64,000 bases of DNA from DATADD01 sp046262355 (GCA_046262355.1 JBHEMX010000068.1:1-64000), one strand, 5' to 3'; shown: positions 34,559-43,056, counted from the first letter of the stretch. Translations and numbers: made by a program. The notes: generated by a model not told the origin, from the letters alone.

Positions 34559-36513
34559 GACGGATAGCGCTCATCAGCGAGCACGCCTCGCCGCTCGGGC
34601 TTCTCGGCGGCGTCGACGGGGGCGGACAGAACGTCTACGTCGGCGAGCTGGCGAAGAGCCTCGCATCTCTCGGCTACGGGGTCGATGTCTTCACGCGGCG
34701 CGATGCAGAGCTTCTTCCGGAGACCGCGGAGTGGATGAACGGCGTACGCATCGTGAACGTTCCCGCGGGACCGGCATCGTTTGTTCCGAAAGAAGACCTC
34801 CTCGAGCACATGGACGAGTTCACCGCCTTCGTCGAACGCTTCTGCCGCACCACGCGCTACGACCTCGTCCACGCGAACTTCTATATGTCGGGTCTGGTCG
34901 CGTCTGCGCTCAAGAGGCGCCTCGGCATCCCGTTCGTCGTGACGTTCCATGCGCTCGGACGCGTGCGGCGCTTCCACCAGGGCGACGCAGATCGCTTCCC
35001 CGATGAGCGTTTCGTGATCGAAGAGCAGATCGTTCGAGAAGCCGACCACGTGATCGCGGAATGCCCTCAGGAAGAAGAGGACCTCATCAGCTTCTACAAC
35101 GCCGATCCGGCGCGCATCTCGATCGTACCGGCCGGCTTCGATCCCAACGAGTTCTGGCCGATCGGCAAGGCGCTCGCGCGCGTCGCGCTGGGCATCCCGC
35201 CCGACGACAAGGTCGTGCTGCAGCTCGGCCGCATGGTGCCGCGCAAGGGCGTCGAGACGGTCGTGCGCGCGTTCGCGCGTCTCTGCAACGAACATGCCGT
35301 GACGGCGCGACTGCTGCTCGTGGGAGGCGAGTCCGAGGAACCCGATCCCATCCAGACACCCGAGCTCGGCCGGCTCGCCCGCATCGCCGAGGAGGAGGGG
35401 ATCGCGCCGCGCGTGACGCTCGTCGGCCGTCGCAGTCGCGAGGCACTGAGGTGGTACTTCAGCGCTGCAGATGTTTTCGTGTCGACGCCGTGGTACGAGC
35501 CGTTCGGCATGACTCCGGTGGAGGCGATGGCCTGTGGCACACCCGTGGTGGGCTCCAACGTCGGCGGTATCAAGTTCAGCGTGCGCGATGGAGAGACCGG
35601 CTATCTCGTTCCGCCACGGGATCCGGAAGCTCTCGCCGAGCGCATCGCACACCTGTACGCGCATCCCAAGCTCATGGCCACGTTGGCGCGCCAGGCGATC
35701 AGACGCGCCAACGACCTCTTCACGTGGGCGACCGTTGCGCGCTCCATCGCGTACGTCTACGAAGGCGTGCTCGCGCAGGCGCATCCTGTGCGGCGAGAGG
35801 AGGCCCGCCGGACGGCGACCGTCGAGCGGAACTTCGATGCCGCGGTAGAAGCCCTCGAGAGCTCTCGGCGTCTCCTGCGCGGTTCGGTGCTTGCGGCGGG
35901 AAGCGCGCTGAGTGAGTGCTTCGCCGGAGGAGGAAAGGTGCTCGTATGCGGCAACGGCGGCAGCGCCGCGGATGCGCAGCACCTCGCCGCGGAGCTCGTC
36001 GGGCGCTTCAAGAGAGAGCATCGTCCCGCTCTGCCCGCCCTCGCCCTGTGCGCCGATGGCTCGGTGATGACCGCGTGGTCCAACGACTGCTCGTTCGAGC
36101 AGGTGTTCGCGCGTCAGGTCCAGGCGTTCGGACGCACGGGCGACGTCCTCGTCGGGTTCAGTACGAGCGGGAGGTCACCCAACATCGTGCGAGCATTCGA
36201 GGTCGCTCGGCGCGCCGGCATCCTGTGCATCGGCATCGTTGGAGGCGATGGGGGCGAGATCAGAGGACTCAGCGATGTGTCCGTCCTCGTCCCAACCTCG
36301 GACACGCAGCGCGTCCAAGAGGTCCACACGGTCGTGTTGCACGCGCTCTGCGAGCTTATCGAGGATGCGATGGCGTTCCGCCGGGACGACACCGAGGCGG
36401 TCGCCGACCTCTCGGTGAGGGTCCAGAGGGAGGAGCGTGCAGACGGCCGCGACGTGATCGACCTCGTAAGCAAGCGCGCGACTCGAACGATCGAAGGAGC
36501 CAATGATGGGTGA
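34555..36513 (+). CDS. Fusion of GT4 glycosyltransferase and GmhA-type phosphoheptose isomerase
   Basis: One 652-residue protein with two complete domains. Residues 1 to about 415 are a family 4 glycosyltransferase: GGVDGGGQNVYVGELAKSL, LQLGRMVPRKGVETVV and the donor motif EPFGMTPVEAMACGTPVV. From about 430 on is a SIS-domain sedoheptulose-7-phosphate isomerase: VLVCGNGGSAADAQHLAAEL at 462-481, GFSTSGRSPNI, and RVQEVHTVVLH. Residues equivalent to the zinc ligands of GmhA (His476, Glu480, the Gln in RVQEVH and the final His) are kept, so the isomerase looks active. ATG 34555 overlaps the GT9 stop as ATGA and follows GGGAGGAG. The fusion supplies the first enzyme of ADP-heptose synthesis. Confidence 0.9.
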   Translation: MRRIALISEHASPLGLLGGVDGGGQNVYVGELAKSLASLGYGVDVFTRRDAELLPETAEWMNGVRIVNVPAGPASFVPKEDLLEHMDEFTAFVERFCRTTRYDLVHANFYMSGLVASALKRRLGIPFVVTFHALGRVRRFHQGDADRFPDERFVIEEQIVREADHVIAECPQEEEDLISFYNADPARISIVPAGFDPNEFWPIGKALARVALGIPPDDKVVLQLGRMVPRKGVETVVRAFARLCNEHAVTARLLLVGGESEEPDPIQTPELGRLARIAEEEGIAPRVTLVGRRSREALRWYFSAADVFVSTPWYEPFGMTPVEAMACGTPVVGSNVGGIKFSVRDGETGYLVPPRDPEALAERIAHLYAHPKLMATLARQAIRRANDLFTWATVARSIAYVYEGVLAQAHPVRREEARRTATVERNFDAAVEALESSRRLLRGSVLAAGSALSECFAGGGKVLVCGNGGSAADAQHLAAELVGRFKREHRPALPALALCADGSVMTAWSNDCSFEQVFARQVQAFGRTGDVLVGFSTSGRSPNIVRAFEVARRAGILCIGIVGGDGGEIRGLSDVSVLVPTSDTQRVQEVHTVVLHALCELIEDAMAFRRDDTEAVADLSVRVQREERADGRDVIDLVSKRATRTIEGANDG

Positions 36514-37231
36514 GCTGGAAAGCAAGGTCGCGCTCGTCACGGGCGGAGCGCGAGGTCTGGGCGAAGCGATCGCGCGCGTGCTCGGGGAGGCGGGAAGCAC
36601 GGTGGTGATCGCGGACGTGAGGGAGGACCTCGCCAAGAAAGTAGTGAGCGGCATAGAGGAGAGTGGGGGGCGCGCGACCTGCCACGTGCTGGACCTGCGC
36701 GAGCGCGATCAGATAGAGGAGGCGGTGCGCGCCACGGTCGCGGAGCACGGTCGCATCGATGCTCTGATCAACAATGCAGGCACCGACGTGACGGTGTCTA
36801 TCGAAGAGCTCGATGCCGAGGACTGGGACCGTGTTCTCGCGGTCAACCTCCGAGCCCCGTTCCTCATGTCGAAGACTGCATTGTCGGCGATGAAGGCACA
36901 GGGCTCCGGGCATATCGTGAACGTCGTCTCCACGGCCGCAAAGCGCGCGTGGGCGAATGCGTCGGCCTACCATGCCAGCAAGTGGGGGCTGCTCGGCTTC
37001 AGCCACGCCCTGCACGTCGAGGCTCGACCGCACAACGTCAAGGTGACCGCGGTCGTGGCGGGAGGCATGAGGACACCGTTCTTGCTCGACCGTTTCCCCG
37101 ATCTCGATCCGGGGGTGCTACAGGACCCGCGCAACGTCGCCGAGACGATCCGCTTCGTGCTCACCCAGCCGGACGAGACCGTGATCCCGGAGGTCATGGT
37201 GATCCCGATGCGCGAAACGTCGTGGCCATGA
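36506..37231 (+). CDS. Classical short-chain dehydrogenase/reductase in the heptose cluster
   Basis: NAD(P)-dependent oxidoreductase of the classical SDR family, close in form to 3-oxoacyl-ACP reductases. Cofactor motif VTGGARGLGEAIAR, the NNAG motif in LINNAGTDV, the catalytic Ser in VVSTAAKRAW and the YxxxK motif in SAYHASKWGLLGF are all present. ATG 36506 is favoured over ATG 36503 because GGAG sits five bases before it; both overlap the end of the fusion gene. About 241 aa. It is not an HldD-type epimerase, which would be an extended SDR. It may oxidise or reduce a heptose intermediate, but that is inferred only from position. Confidence 0.82.
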   Translation: MGELESKVALVTGGARGLGEAIARVLGEAGSTVVIADVREDLAKKVVSGIEESGGRATCHVLDLRERDQIEEAVRATVAEHGRIDALINNAGTDVTVSIEELDAEDWDRVLAVNLRAPFLMSKTALSAMKAQGSGHIVNVVSTAAKRAWANASAYHASKWGLLGFSHALHVEARPHNVKVTAVVAGGMRTPFLLDRFPDLDPGVLQDPRNVAETIRFVLTQPDETVIPEVMVIPMRETSWP

Positions 37232-37244
37232 TGAAGCAGCCGTG

Positions 37245-37844
37245 ATGCGGCGGCGCGCGGTGTTCGTCGACAAGGACGGCACCCTCGTTCCAGACCTTCC
37301 ATACAACATCGATCCCGACAGGATCACGCTGATGGACGGCGCGCCGGAGGCGTTGTACGCGTTGCAAGCCGCCGGCTTCCTCGTGATCGTGGTCTCGAAC
37401 CAGTCCGGCGTTGCGCGCGGGCTCTTCACCGAAGCCGACCTCCAGCCCGTCGAGCGGCGGCTCCGCGCCTTGCTCGCGCGCCACGGCGTAAGGCTGGACG
37501 ACTTCGTGTACTGCCCGCACCACCCACTCGGCGTCGTCGAGGGTTACGCCTTGTCGTGCTCGTGCCGCAAGCCGCAACCGGGCTTGATCCGGCGGGCAGG
37601 CTTTCGTCATGGGATCGATCCGGCGCGCTCGTGGATGATCGGAGACATCCTCGACGACGTGGAGGCCGGTGCTCGCGCCGGCTGCCGAACCGTGCTCGTC
37701 GACGCCGGCAACGAGACCGAGTGGCGGCGCGCGCCGTTGCGCACGCCCGAGGTCGTGGTCGCCGATATGCGCGCCGCGGCGCGCGCGATCCTCGCGTCAC
37801 AACCCGCAGGCGATCATGCGCAACCGGAGGATGCGCGCACGTGA
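37245..37844 (+). CDS. gmhB: D-glycero-D-manno-heptose-1,7-bisphosphate 7-phosphatase
   Basis: HAD-superfamily phosphatase of the GmhB/HisB type that removes the 7-phosphate before adenylylation. The nucleophile motif is VDKDGTLVPDLPYN, motif II is VVSNQSGVARG, and motif IV is MIGDILDDVEAG. The zinc loop characteristic of this branch is present as CPHHPLGVVEGYALSCSC. ATG 37245 or the adjacent GTG 37242 may be the start; neither has a strong ribosome-binding site. About 199 aa, normal. It sits between the SDR and HldE and overlaps hldE as GTGA. Confidence 0.88.
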   Translation: MRRRAVFVDKDGTLVPDLPYNIDPDRITLMDGAPEALYALQAAGFLVIVVSNQSGVARGLFTEADLQPVERRLRALLARHGVRLDDFVYCPHHPLGVVEGYALSCSCRKPQPGLIRRAGFRHGIDPARSWMIGDILDDVEAGARAGCRTVLVDAGNETEWRRAPLRTPEVVVADMRAAARAILASQPAGDHAQPEDART

Positions 37845-39322
37845 CACCCACGCCCTGGGAGCGGCTCGACTCTTTCCACCACCAACGTGTGCTCGTCGTC
37901 GGCGAGGCGATGCTTGATTCCTATCTCGAGGGGGCGAGCTCGCGACTGTGCCAGGAGGCGCCGGTCCCCATCGTCGCGGTGAGCTCTCGCAGCGACGCTC
38001 CGGGGGGCGCGGCCAACGTCGCCGTCAACGTTTGCGCGCTCGGCGGGCGTGCCCGGCTGCTGTCCGTCGTCGGCGCGGATCAGGCCGCAGACACCGTGCG
38101 CACCGGTCTCGAGGGGCGCGGCGTCGGCACCGAGGACCTCGTGGCCGATCCCCGGCGCCGAACGTTGTCCAAGGGCCGCGTCGTGTCCAACGGTCAGCTC
38201 GTCGTGCGCGTCGACGAGGGCACGACCGACCCCGTCTCGCCAGAAGTCCAAGCCGAACTCGTGGCGAGGCTCTCGGCGCAGTGGGCGCACTGCGATGCGG
38301 TGGTCGTGTCGGATTACGGCTACGGCGTCGTCTCGAAGGACGTCATCGACGCCATCGCCTCGTTGCAGCGCCGGGACGAAAGACTGCTCGTCGTCGACGC
38401 CAAGGACCCGACGAGGTATCGAGACGCCGGCGTCTCCGCGGTCAAGCCCAACTACGCGCAGGTCGTTCGCCTCCTCGGGCGCGACCTCGGTAGAGGCGAC
38501 GCACGTCTCGACGGCGTTATCGAAGGAGGCGAGCGTCTCCTCGAGCTCACGGGCGCTCACATCGCCGCGGTGACCTTGGATGCAACGGGCGCGGTCGTCC
38601 TGGAGAGAGATCGTCCGCCGTACCGTACGTTCGCGCGTCCCACGAGCGACGTATCCGCGGCGGGCGCCGGAGACACGTTCACTTCGACGTTCACACTCGC
38701 GCTCGCATCGGGCGCAGACATGCCGGCGGCCGCCGAGCTGGCCTCCGCGGCGGCGGGAGTCGTGGTCGGCAAGCAGCGGACCGCCACGTGCTCGGCGCTC
38801 GAGCTGCGTGAGCATTTCTCGCCCGCCGCCAAGTACATAGCCGATGCCGCTCGCCTCGAGGACGCGATGGAGTGCCATCGCAGGCAACGGCGCAGGGTCG
38901 TCATGACCAATGGCTGTTTCGACATCATCCATCGCGGCCACGTCACGTACCTCAACCGCGCCAAGACGCTCGGCGACGTCCTCGTCGTCGGAGTGAACTC
39001 GGACGCCGGGGTCGCGCGGCTCAAGGGACCCGCCCGTCCCATCAACTCGCTCGAGGATCGCGTGCAGGTGCTCGCGGCGCTCAGCAGCGTCGACCATGTG
39101 GTCGTCTTCGACGAGGAGACGCCCGAGCGGCTGATCGAGAGGATCCGGCCCCAGGTGTTCGTGAAGGGCGGGGACTACACCCTCGAGATGCTTCCCGAGG
39201 CCGACGCGGTAAGGGCCCACGGCGGGGAGGTCCACATACTCAGCTACGTCGAGGACCGCTCCACGAGCGGCATCATCGAGCGCATCCGGGCTTCGGAGGG
39301 CGCCGCAGGCCGGGCGTCGTGA
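37841..39322 (+). CDS. hldE: Bifunctional heptose 7-phosphate kinase/heptose 1-phosphate adenylyltransferase
   Basis: HldE (RfaE) makes heptose 1,7-bisphosphate with its kinase half and ADP-heptose with its transferase half. The N-terminal PfkB kinase (residues 1 to about 320) has GGAANVAVNVCALGG, VVDAKDP and the catalytic AAGAGDTF. The C-terminal nucleotidyltransferase begins near residue 350 with MTNGCFDIIHRGHVTYLNRA, including the GxFDxxHxGH signature (358-367), and ends with FVKGGDYTLEMLPEAD and RSTSGIIERI. GTG 37841 overlaps the gmhB stop. 493 aa. Both halves look intact, so ADP- rather than GDP-heptose is expected. Confidence 0.92.
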   Translation: MTPTPWERLDSFHHQRVLVVGEAMLDSYLEGASSRLCQEAPVPIVAVSSRSDAPGGAANVAVNVCALGGRARLLSVVGADQAADTVRTGLEGRGVGTEDLVADPRRRTLSKGRVVSNGQLVVRVDEGTTDPVSPEVQAELVARLSAQWAHCDAVVVSDYGYGVVSKDVIDAIASLQRRDERLLVVDAKDPTRYRDAGVSAVKPNYAQVVRLLGRDLGRGDARLDGVIEGGERLLELTGAHIAAVTLDATGAVVLERDRPPYRTFARPTSDVSAAGAGDTFTSTFTLALASGADMPAAAELASAAAGVVVGKQRTATCSALELREHFSPAAKYIADAARLEDAMECHRRQRRRVVMTNGCFDIIHRGHVTYLNRAKTLGDVLVVGVNSDAGVARLKGPARPINSLEDRVQVLAALSSVDHVVVFDEETPERLIERIRPQVFVKGGDYTLEMLPEADAVRAHGGEVHILSYVEDRSTSGIIERIRASEGAAGRAS

Positions 39323-40398
39323 GCCGGGCGTGGGGGGCCGCGAAGAGCGTGCTCTGCGTCCGGCTCGACACCCTCGGCGACGTGCTCATGACGACGCCGG
39401 CCCTGAGGGCGCTCGGCGCGTCCGAGCCCCGGCCGAGGCTCACGTTGCTGACCTCCCAGGCCGGGGCGGAGGCGGCCCGGCTCGTGCCCGAGGTCGGCGA
39501 GACGATCGTCTACGACGCGCCGTGGCTCAAGGCGTCGAGGCCGCGCGTGGACGCCGCACCCGAGTTCGCGATGGCGGAGCGCCTGAAGGCGTGCCGCTTC
39601 GACGCCGCCGTGATCTTCACCGTCTACACCCAGAGCCCGCTGCCCGCGGCTCTGCTGTGCCATCTCGCCGGCATCCCGCTGCGGCTCGCCCACTGCCGCG
39701 AGAACCCCTACGGTCTGCTCACGGAATGGGTCCCCGAGCCCGAGCCCGAACGCTGCATCCGTCACGAGGTGCAGCGTCAGCTCGATCTCGTGGCCGGGGT
39801 CGGCTTCTGCTGCGGAGACGACTCTCTCTCGCTGACGGTGCCGGAGGAGGCGCGCGCTCGCGTCGCGGCGCTGCTCGAGCCGTTGTCTTTGCGGGAGCGG
39901 GTCGTCGTGGTCCATCCCGGCGCGAGCGCTCCATCGCGTCGTTACGCTCCCGCGGGCTTCGCCGACGCGGCCCGGCGGCTCGTCGAAGAGGGTTGCTCGG
40001 TGATATTCACGGGCGCAGCTCACGAGGAGGGACTCGTGGACGAGGTGCGAGCGCTCGCCGGCGCGCCGACGAACTCGCTCGCCGGGCGGCTTGGGCTCGC
40101 CGGGCTCGCCGCCTTGCTCGAGCGCGCGTCGCTGTTGATCTCGAACAACACGGGCCCGATCCATGTCGCCTGCGCCGTCGGGACCCCCGTGGTCGACATC
40201 TACGCGCTCACGAACCCGCAACACACCCCGTGGGGCGTGCCGCACCGGGTCCTGTTCCACGACGTCGCGTGCAGGTGGTGCTTCAAGAGCGTGTGCCCGG
40301 AGGGACATCACAATTGTCTGCGTCTCGTGGCCCCGGATGAGGTCGTGGCCGCGGCGCTCGAGCTGCTGGAGCCGAGCGCGCGCACAGCGCTTCCCTAG
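39319..40398 (+). CDS. Family 9 glycosyltransferase (heptosyltransferase-like), second of two
   Basis: GT9 enzyme with VLCVRLDTLGDVLMTTPALRAL at the N-terminus, VVVHPGASAPSRRYAPAGF in the centre and LISNNTGPIHVACAVGTPVVDIYA in the donor-binding half. It ends with a cysteine-rich tail (CRWCFKSVCPEGHHNC), possibly metal-binding. GTG 39319 overlaps the hldE stop as GTGA, making it the last gene of the coupled heptose run. 359 aa. It would be expected to use the ADP-heptose made by the genes just before it. Confidence 0.88.
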   Translation: MSRAWGAAKSVLCVRLDTLGDVLMTTPALRALGASEPRPRLTLLTSQAGAEAARLVPEVGETIVYDAPWLKASRPRVDAAPEFAMAERLKACRFDAAVIFTVYTQSPLPAALLCHLAGIPLRLAHCRENPYGLLTEWVPEPEPERCIRHEVQRQLDLVAGVGFCCGDDSLSLTVPEEARARVAALLEPLSLRERVVVVHPGASAPSRRYAPAGFADAARRLVEEGCSVIFTGAAHEEGLVDEVRALAGAPTNSLAGRLGLAGLAALLERASLLISNNTGPIHVACAVGTPVVDIYALTNPQHTPWGVPHRVLFHDVACRWCFKSVCPEGHHNCLRLVAPDEVVAAALELLEPSARTALP

Positions 40399-40604
40399 AC
40401 GGCCGCCTGCTCTAGAGGCCCCGACCGGCGCATGGGGATGTCTGGCGGGCCGCCAAAGACGCGCGCCCCGGCGTACAAGCTTCGCCGCACGCTGTGACTG
40501 GGCGACGCATAGAGCGGCCGACGCCGGCTGGATAACATGGATGTCGGACGGTTCGGGCGGCGCAGGCCGCCGGGGATGGATCGGCTCGACCTTCGGGAGA
40601 TGAG

Positions 40605-42035
40605 ATGCCAGACACGAAGCCATATCTGGTTGCCGGCGGATGGAAGACCGCCGCCGAGACCTTCGACGTGAGGAGCCCCTTCGACGGCAACGTGGTCGCG
40701 ACCGTCGCCTCGCCGGCGTCCGAGGACGTCGAGGCGGCGGTCCAGGCGGCCGCAGACGCCTTCGAGGAGACGCGCAAGCTGCCCGTTTACCGGCGCGCCG
40801 AGGCCCTTACCCGCATCAGCGAGCGCCTCTCCGAGCGCCGCCACGAGGTCGCCGAGGTCATCGCCCGGGAGGGCGGCAAGCCGCTCAAGTGGGCGCGCGT
40901 AGAGGCGGCGCGAGCGGTGTCGACGTTTCGCTGGGCGGCCGAGGAATGCAGGCGCGAGGGAGGAGAGGTGATGCGCCTCGACACCGAGGAGGCGCTCGGG
41001 GCGCGCCTGGGGATCATCCGGCGCTTCCCACTCGGCCCGGTGCTTGCCATCGCTCCCTTCAACTTCCCCGTGAACCTCGTTGCCCACAAGATGGCGCCCG
41101 CGCTCGCGGTCGGCGCGCCGATAGTTATCAAGCCGGCGACCAAGACGCCGCTGGGCGCCCTCCTGCTCGGCGAGCTCTTCCTCGAGACCGACCTCCCCCG
41201 CGGCATGTGCTCTGTGCTGCCGATCGGAGGCAAGGAGGCCGGCGCGCTCGCGGCCGACGAGCGCTTCCGCAAGATCTCGTTCACCGGCTCGTCCGAGGTC
41301 GGCTGGGAGCTGCGCAAGGCCGATCCGAGGAAGGCCGTCACGCTCGAGCTCGGGGGCAACGCCGGCGTCATCGTCCACTCCGACGCGGACCTCGACAAGG
41401 CGGCGCAGAGGATCGCCTTCGGCGGCTACTACCAGGCGGGGCAGTCGTGCATCGCGGTGCAGCGGGTGCTCGTGCATAGATCGGTGGCCGAGGAGCTGTC
41501 GGACAAGCTCGTAGTCGAGGTCGAGCAGCTCGTCACGGGGGATCCCATGGACGAGTCCACCGATGTCGGGCCGGTCATCGATCACGACGCGCTCGAGCGG
41601 ATCTCGTCGTGGGTCAACGAGGCGGTCCAGAAGGGCGCGGAGGTACTGACCGGCGGCAAGCGCGAGGACCCGTTCTACCGGCCGACGGTCCTGGGACGTA
41701 CGGAGCGCGACATGAAGGTGCGCTGCGAGGAGATCTTCGGTCCGGTCATCACGATCGGCACCTACTCCGACTTCGAAGAGGCGATCGAGGAGGTCAACGA
41801 GTCCCGTTACGGCCTCCAGGCGGGCGTGTTCACCTCGGACCTGAACCGGATCATGCTGGCGCACCGCGACATCGAGGTAGGAGGTCTCATAGCCAACGAC
41901 GTGTCGTCGTTCCGCGCCGACCAGATGCCCTACGGCGGGACCAAGGACTCTGGCGCGGGGCGGGAAGGGCTCCGCTACGCGATGGCGGAGATGAGCGAGC
42001 AGAGGATCCTCGTGCTCTCTCACGTCCCGCTCTAA
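40605..42035 (+). CDS. Aldehyde dehydrogenase family protein
   Basis: NAD(P)-dependent aldehyde dehydrogenase. Conserved parts: FNFPVNLVAHKMAPALAVG with IVIKPATKTP (cofactor site), SFTGSSEVGWELRK, the general-base Glu in VTLELGGNAG, and the catalytic cysteine in QAGQSCIAVQRV, followed by EEIFGPVITIG. ATG 40605 follows CGGGAG at a good distance. 476 aa is normal. It may belong with the amine-catabolic genes, oxidising aldehydes released by transamination, but it lies far from them. About 200 bp upstream is free of genes and contains a short GGCGGGCCGCC dyad. Confidence 0.9.
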   Translation: MPDTKPYLVAGGWKTAAETFDVRSPFDGNVVATVASPASEDVEAAVQAAADAFEETRKLPVYRRAEALTRISERLSERRHEVAEVIAREGGKPLKWARVEAARAVSTFRWAAEECRREGGEVMRLDTEEALGARLGIIRRFPLGPVLAIAPFNFPVNLVAHKMAPALAVGAPIVIKPATKTPLGALLLGELFLETDLPRGMCSVLPIGGKEAGALAADERFRKISFTGSSEVGWELRKADPRKAVTLELGGNAGVIVHSDADLDKAAQRIAFGGYYQAGQSCIAVQRVLVHRSVAEELSDKLVVEVEQLVTGDPMDESTDVGPVIDHDALERISSWVNEAVQKGAEVLTGGKREDPFYRPTVLGRTERDMKVRCEEIFGPVITIGTYSDFEEAIEEVNESRYGLQAGVFTSDLNRIMLAHRDIEVGGLIANDVSSFRADQMPYGGTKDSGAGREGLRYAMAEMSEQRILVLSHVPL

Positions 42036-42071
42036 GCGCCGCAGGGCCGTCGAGTGGGTGGCAGGTCCCGC

Positions 42072-42485
42072 ATGCGGCAAGCCCTCACCCACCCGGCATT
42101 GGTTAGGGCGGTGGGCCGGCTCCTGCGGCGCACGTGGGCCGCTCCCGCGTCCCTCTTGGGGCTGCTGCTCGCGCCCTTCTTCGGGCGACGCTCGGTCCGC
42201 GACGGCGTGCTCCTGTGCGAGGGCGCCGGATGGCCGCGCCGGTTGGGGTTCCGCTACCGGGCGATGACGCTGGGGCACGTGGTCCTGTGCATCGACGAGG
42301 TCGACGACGCGCTGCTCGGCCACGAGCTCGTGCACGTGCGGCAGCACGAGATGCTGGGTCCTTTGTTCCTGCCGTCCTACGCTCTGGCCTCGCTGGTCGC
42401 GGTTGCGCGCGGCGGGGATGCTTATAGCGACAACGCGTTCGAGGTAGCGGCTCGACGCGAGCCGTCGTCCCGTGCGCGCAGCTAG
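42072..42485 (+). CDS. Small protein with an HExxH motif
   Basis: Not assigned to a characterised family. The product has a hydrophobic N-terminal stretch (APASLLGLLLAPFF) and, further on, VDDALLGHELVHVRQHEMLG, which contains the zincin signature HExxH (HELVH) followed by a further His. Such short proteins are sometimes called DUF4157-like. A third zinc ligand cannot be assigned. ATG 42072 is taken as start, but GTG 42054 is also possible. It begins 36 bp after the aldehyde dehydrogenase stop, on the same strand. Protease activity is unproven. Confidence 0.6.
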   Translation: MRQALTHPALVRAVGRLLRRTWAAPASLLGLLLAPFFGRRSVRDGVLLCEGAGWPRRLGFRYRAMTLGHVVLCIDEVDDALLGHELVHVRQHEMLGPLFLPSYALASLVAVARGGDAYSDNAFEVAARREPSSRARS

Positions 42486-42492
42486 GCTCGGA

Positions 42493-42720
42493 TCACCACT
42501 TCGTCTTCAGCAGTCGAAAGTCTCCGGCCCCGCAGCTGCGGCATTCCCACGGCTGTTCGGATGCGCGTTCTTGAGCCTCGAACCAACCCCTGTTGTCGAT
42601 GCGGCCACAGCTCGCGCAGTTGCGCACCCACAAGATCGTTTCCGGTACCGTTCCCTCGCCTCTTTGCATGAGGCCAACTGTGCGCCGAGCGACACGGTTG
42701 CGGCAATACGCACTTCGCAT
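42493..42720 (-). CDS. Small zinc-ribbon protein
   Basis: Small protein with two CxxC knuckles, NCASCGRIDN and ECRSCGAGDF, about 25 residues apart, a typical zinc ribbon. The N-terminal segment before VPETILWVRN is uncertain; ATG 42669 is an alternative start giving 58 residues. It lies just after the degenerate receiver gene on the same strand and may be co-transcribed. The function is unknown; DNA, RNA or protein binding would all fit. Confidence 0.5.
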   Translation of the reverse strand: MRSAYCRNRVARRTVGLMQRGEGTVPETILWVRNCASCGRIDNRGWFEAQERASEQPWECRSCGAGDFRLLKTKW

Positions 42721-42729
42721 GAGCGTCCA

Positions 42730-43056
42730 CTAGCGCGCTCTTTCGAGCTCGTCGCCGAGCGGCGTCGACGTGAGCACGGCGTCCGTGACGGCGCCCGCAA
42801 GTCGCGGCGCGACCGCGACGATCTCCGAGCCCGGGGAGTCGCGCTGGATCCGCCGCAGGGCGCGGGCGTCGCGGGCTGCGCCGGCGGCGAGGACGACGAC
42901 GTCCGGCTGCAGCGAGGCGCTCAGCTTCGCCGCCTCTCGGACGCTGACCGCCTCGCCGACGACCCTGAACCGTCCGTCGCGCTCGAGGCCCTTGCGTAGG
43001 AGCATGCGAGCGCTTCGCTCGTCGTCGGTCACGAGGACGCTCGGCGTTCGCGGCAT
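42730..43056 (-). CDS. Stand-alone response-regulator receiver-like domain lacking the phosphoacceptor
   Basis: A 108-residue single-domain protein that resembles a CheY-like receiver. The acidic pocket at the start is present (VLVTDDERSARMLLRKGLE), but the strand that should carry the phosphorylated Asp reads PDVVVLAAGAARDARAL, with no Asp at the expected place. The conserved C-terminal Lys loop is also not evident, the sequence ending VLTSTPLGDELERAR. It is therefore probably a pseudo-receiver acting through binding. ATG 43056. It is divergent from the methyltransferase gene. Confidence 0.7.
   Translation of the reverse strand: MPRTPSVLVTDDERSARMLLRKGLERDGRFRVVGEAVSVREAAKLSASLQPDVVVLAAGAARDARALRRIQRDSPGSEIVAVAPRLAGAVTDAVLTSTPLGDELERAR

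Noticed and set aside
33115..36021. Very long minus-strand open frame antisense to the glycosyltransferase genes
   Set aside because: It covers four genes with clear families on the plus strand, and its translation is Arg/Ala-rich with no domain; it is a by-product of GC-rich codon use.
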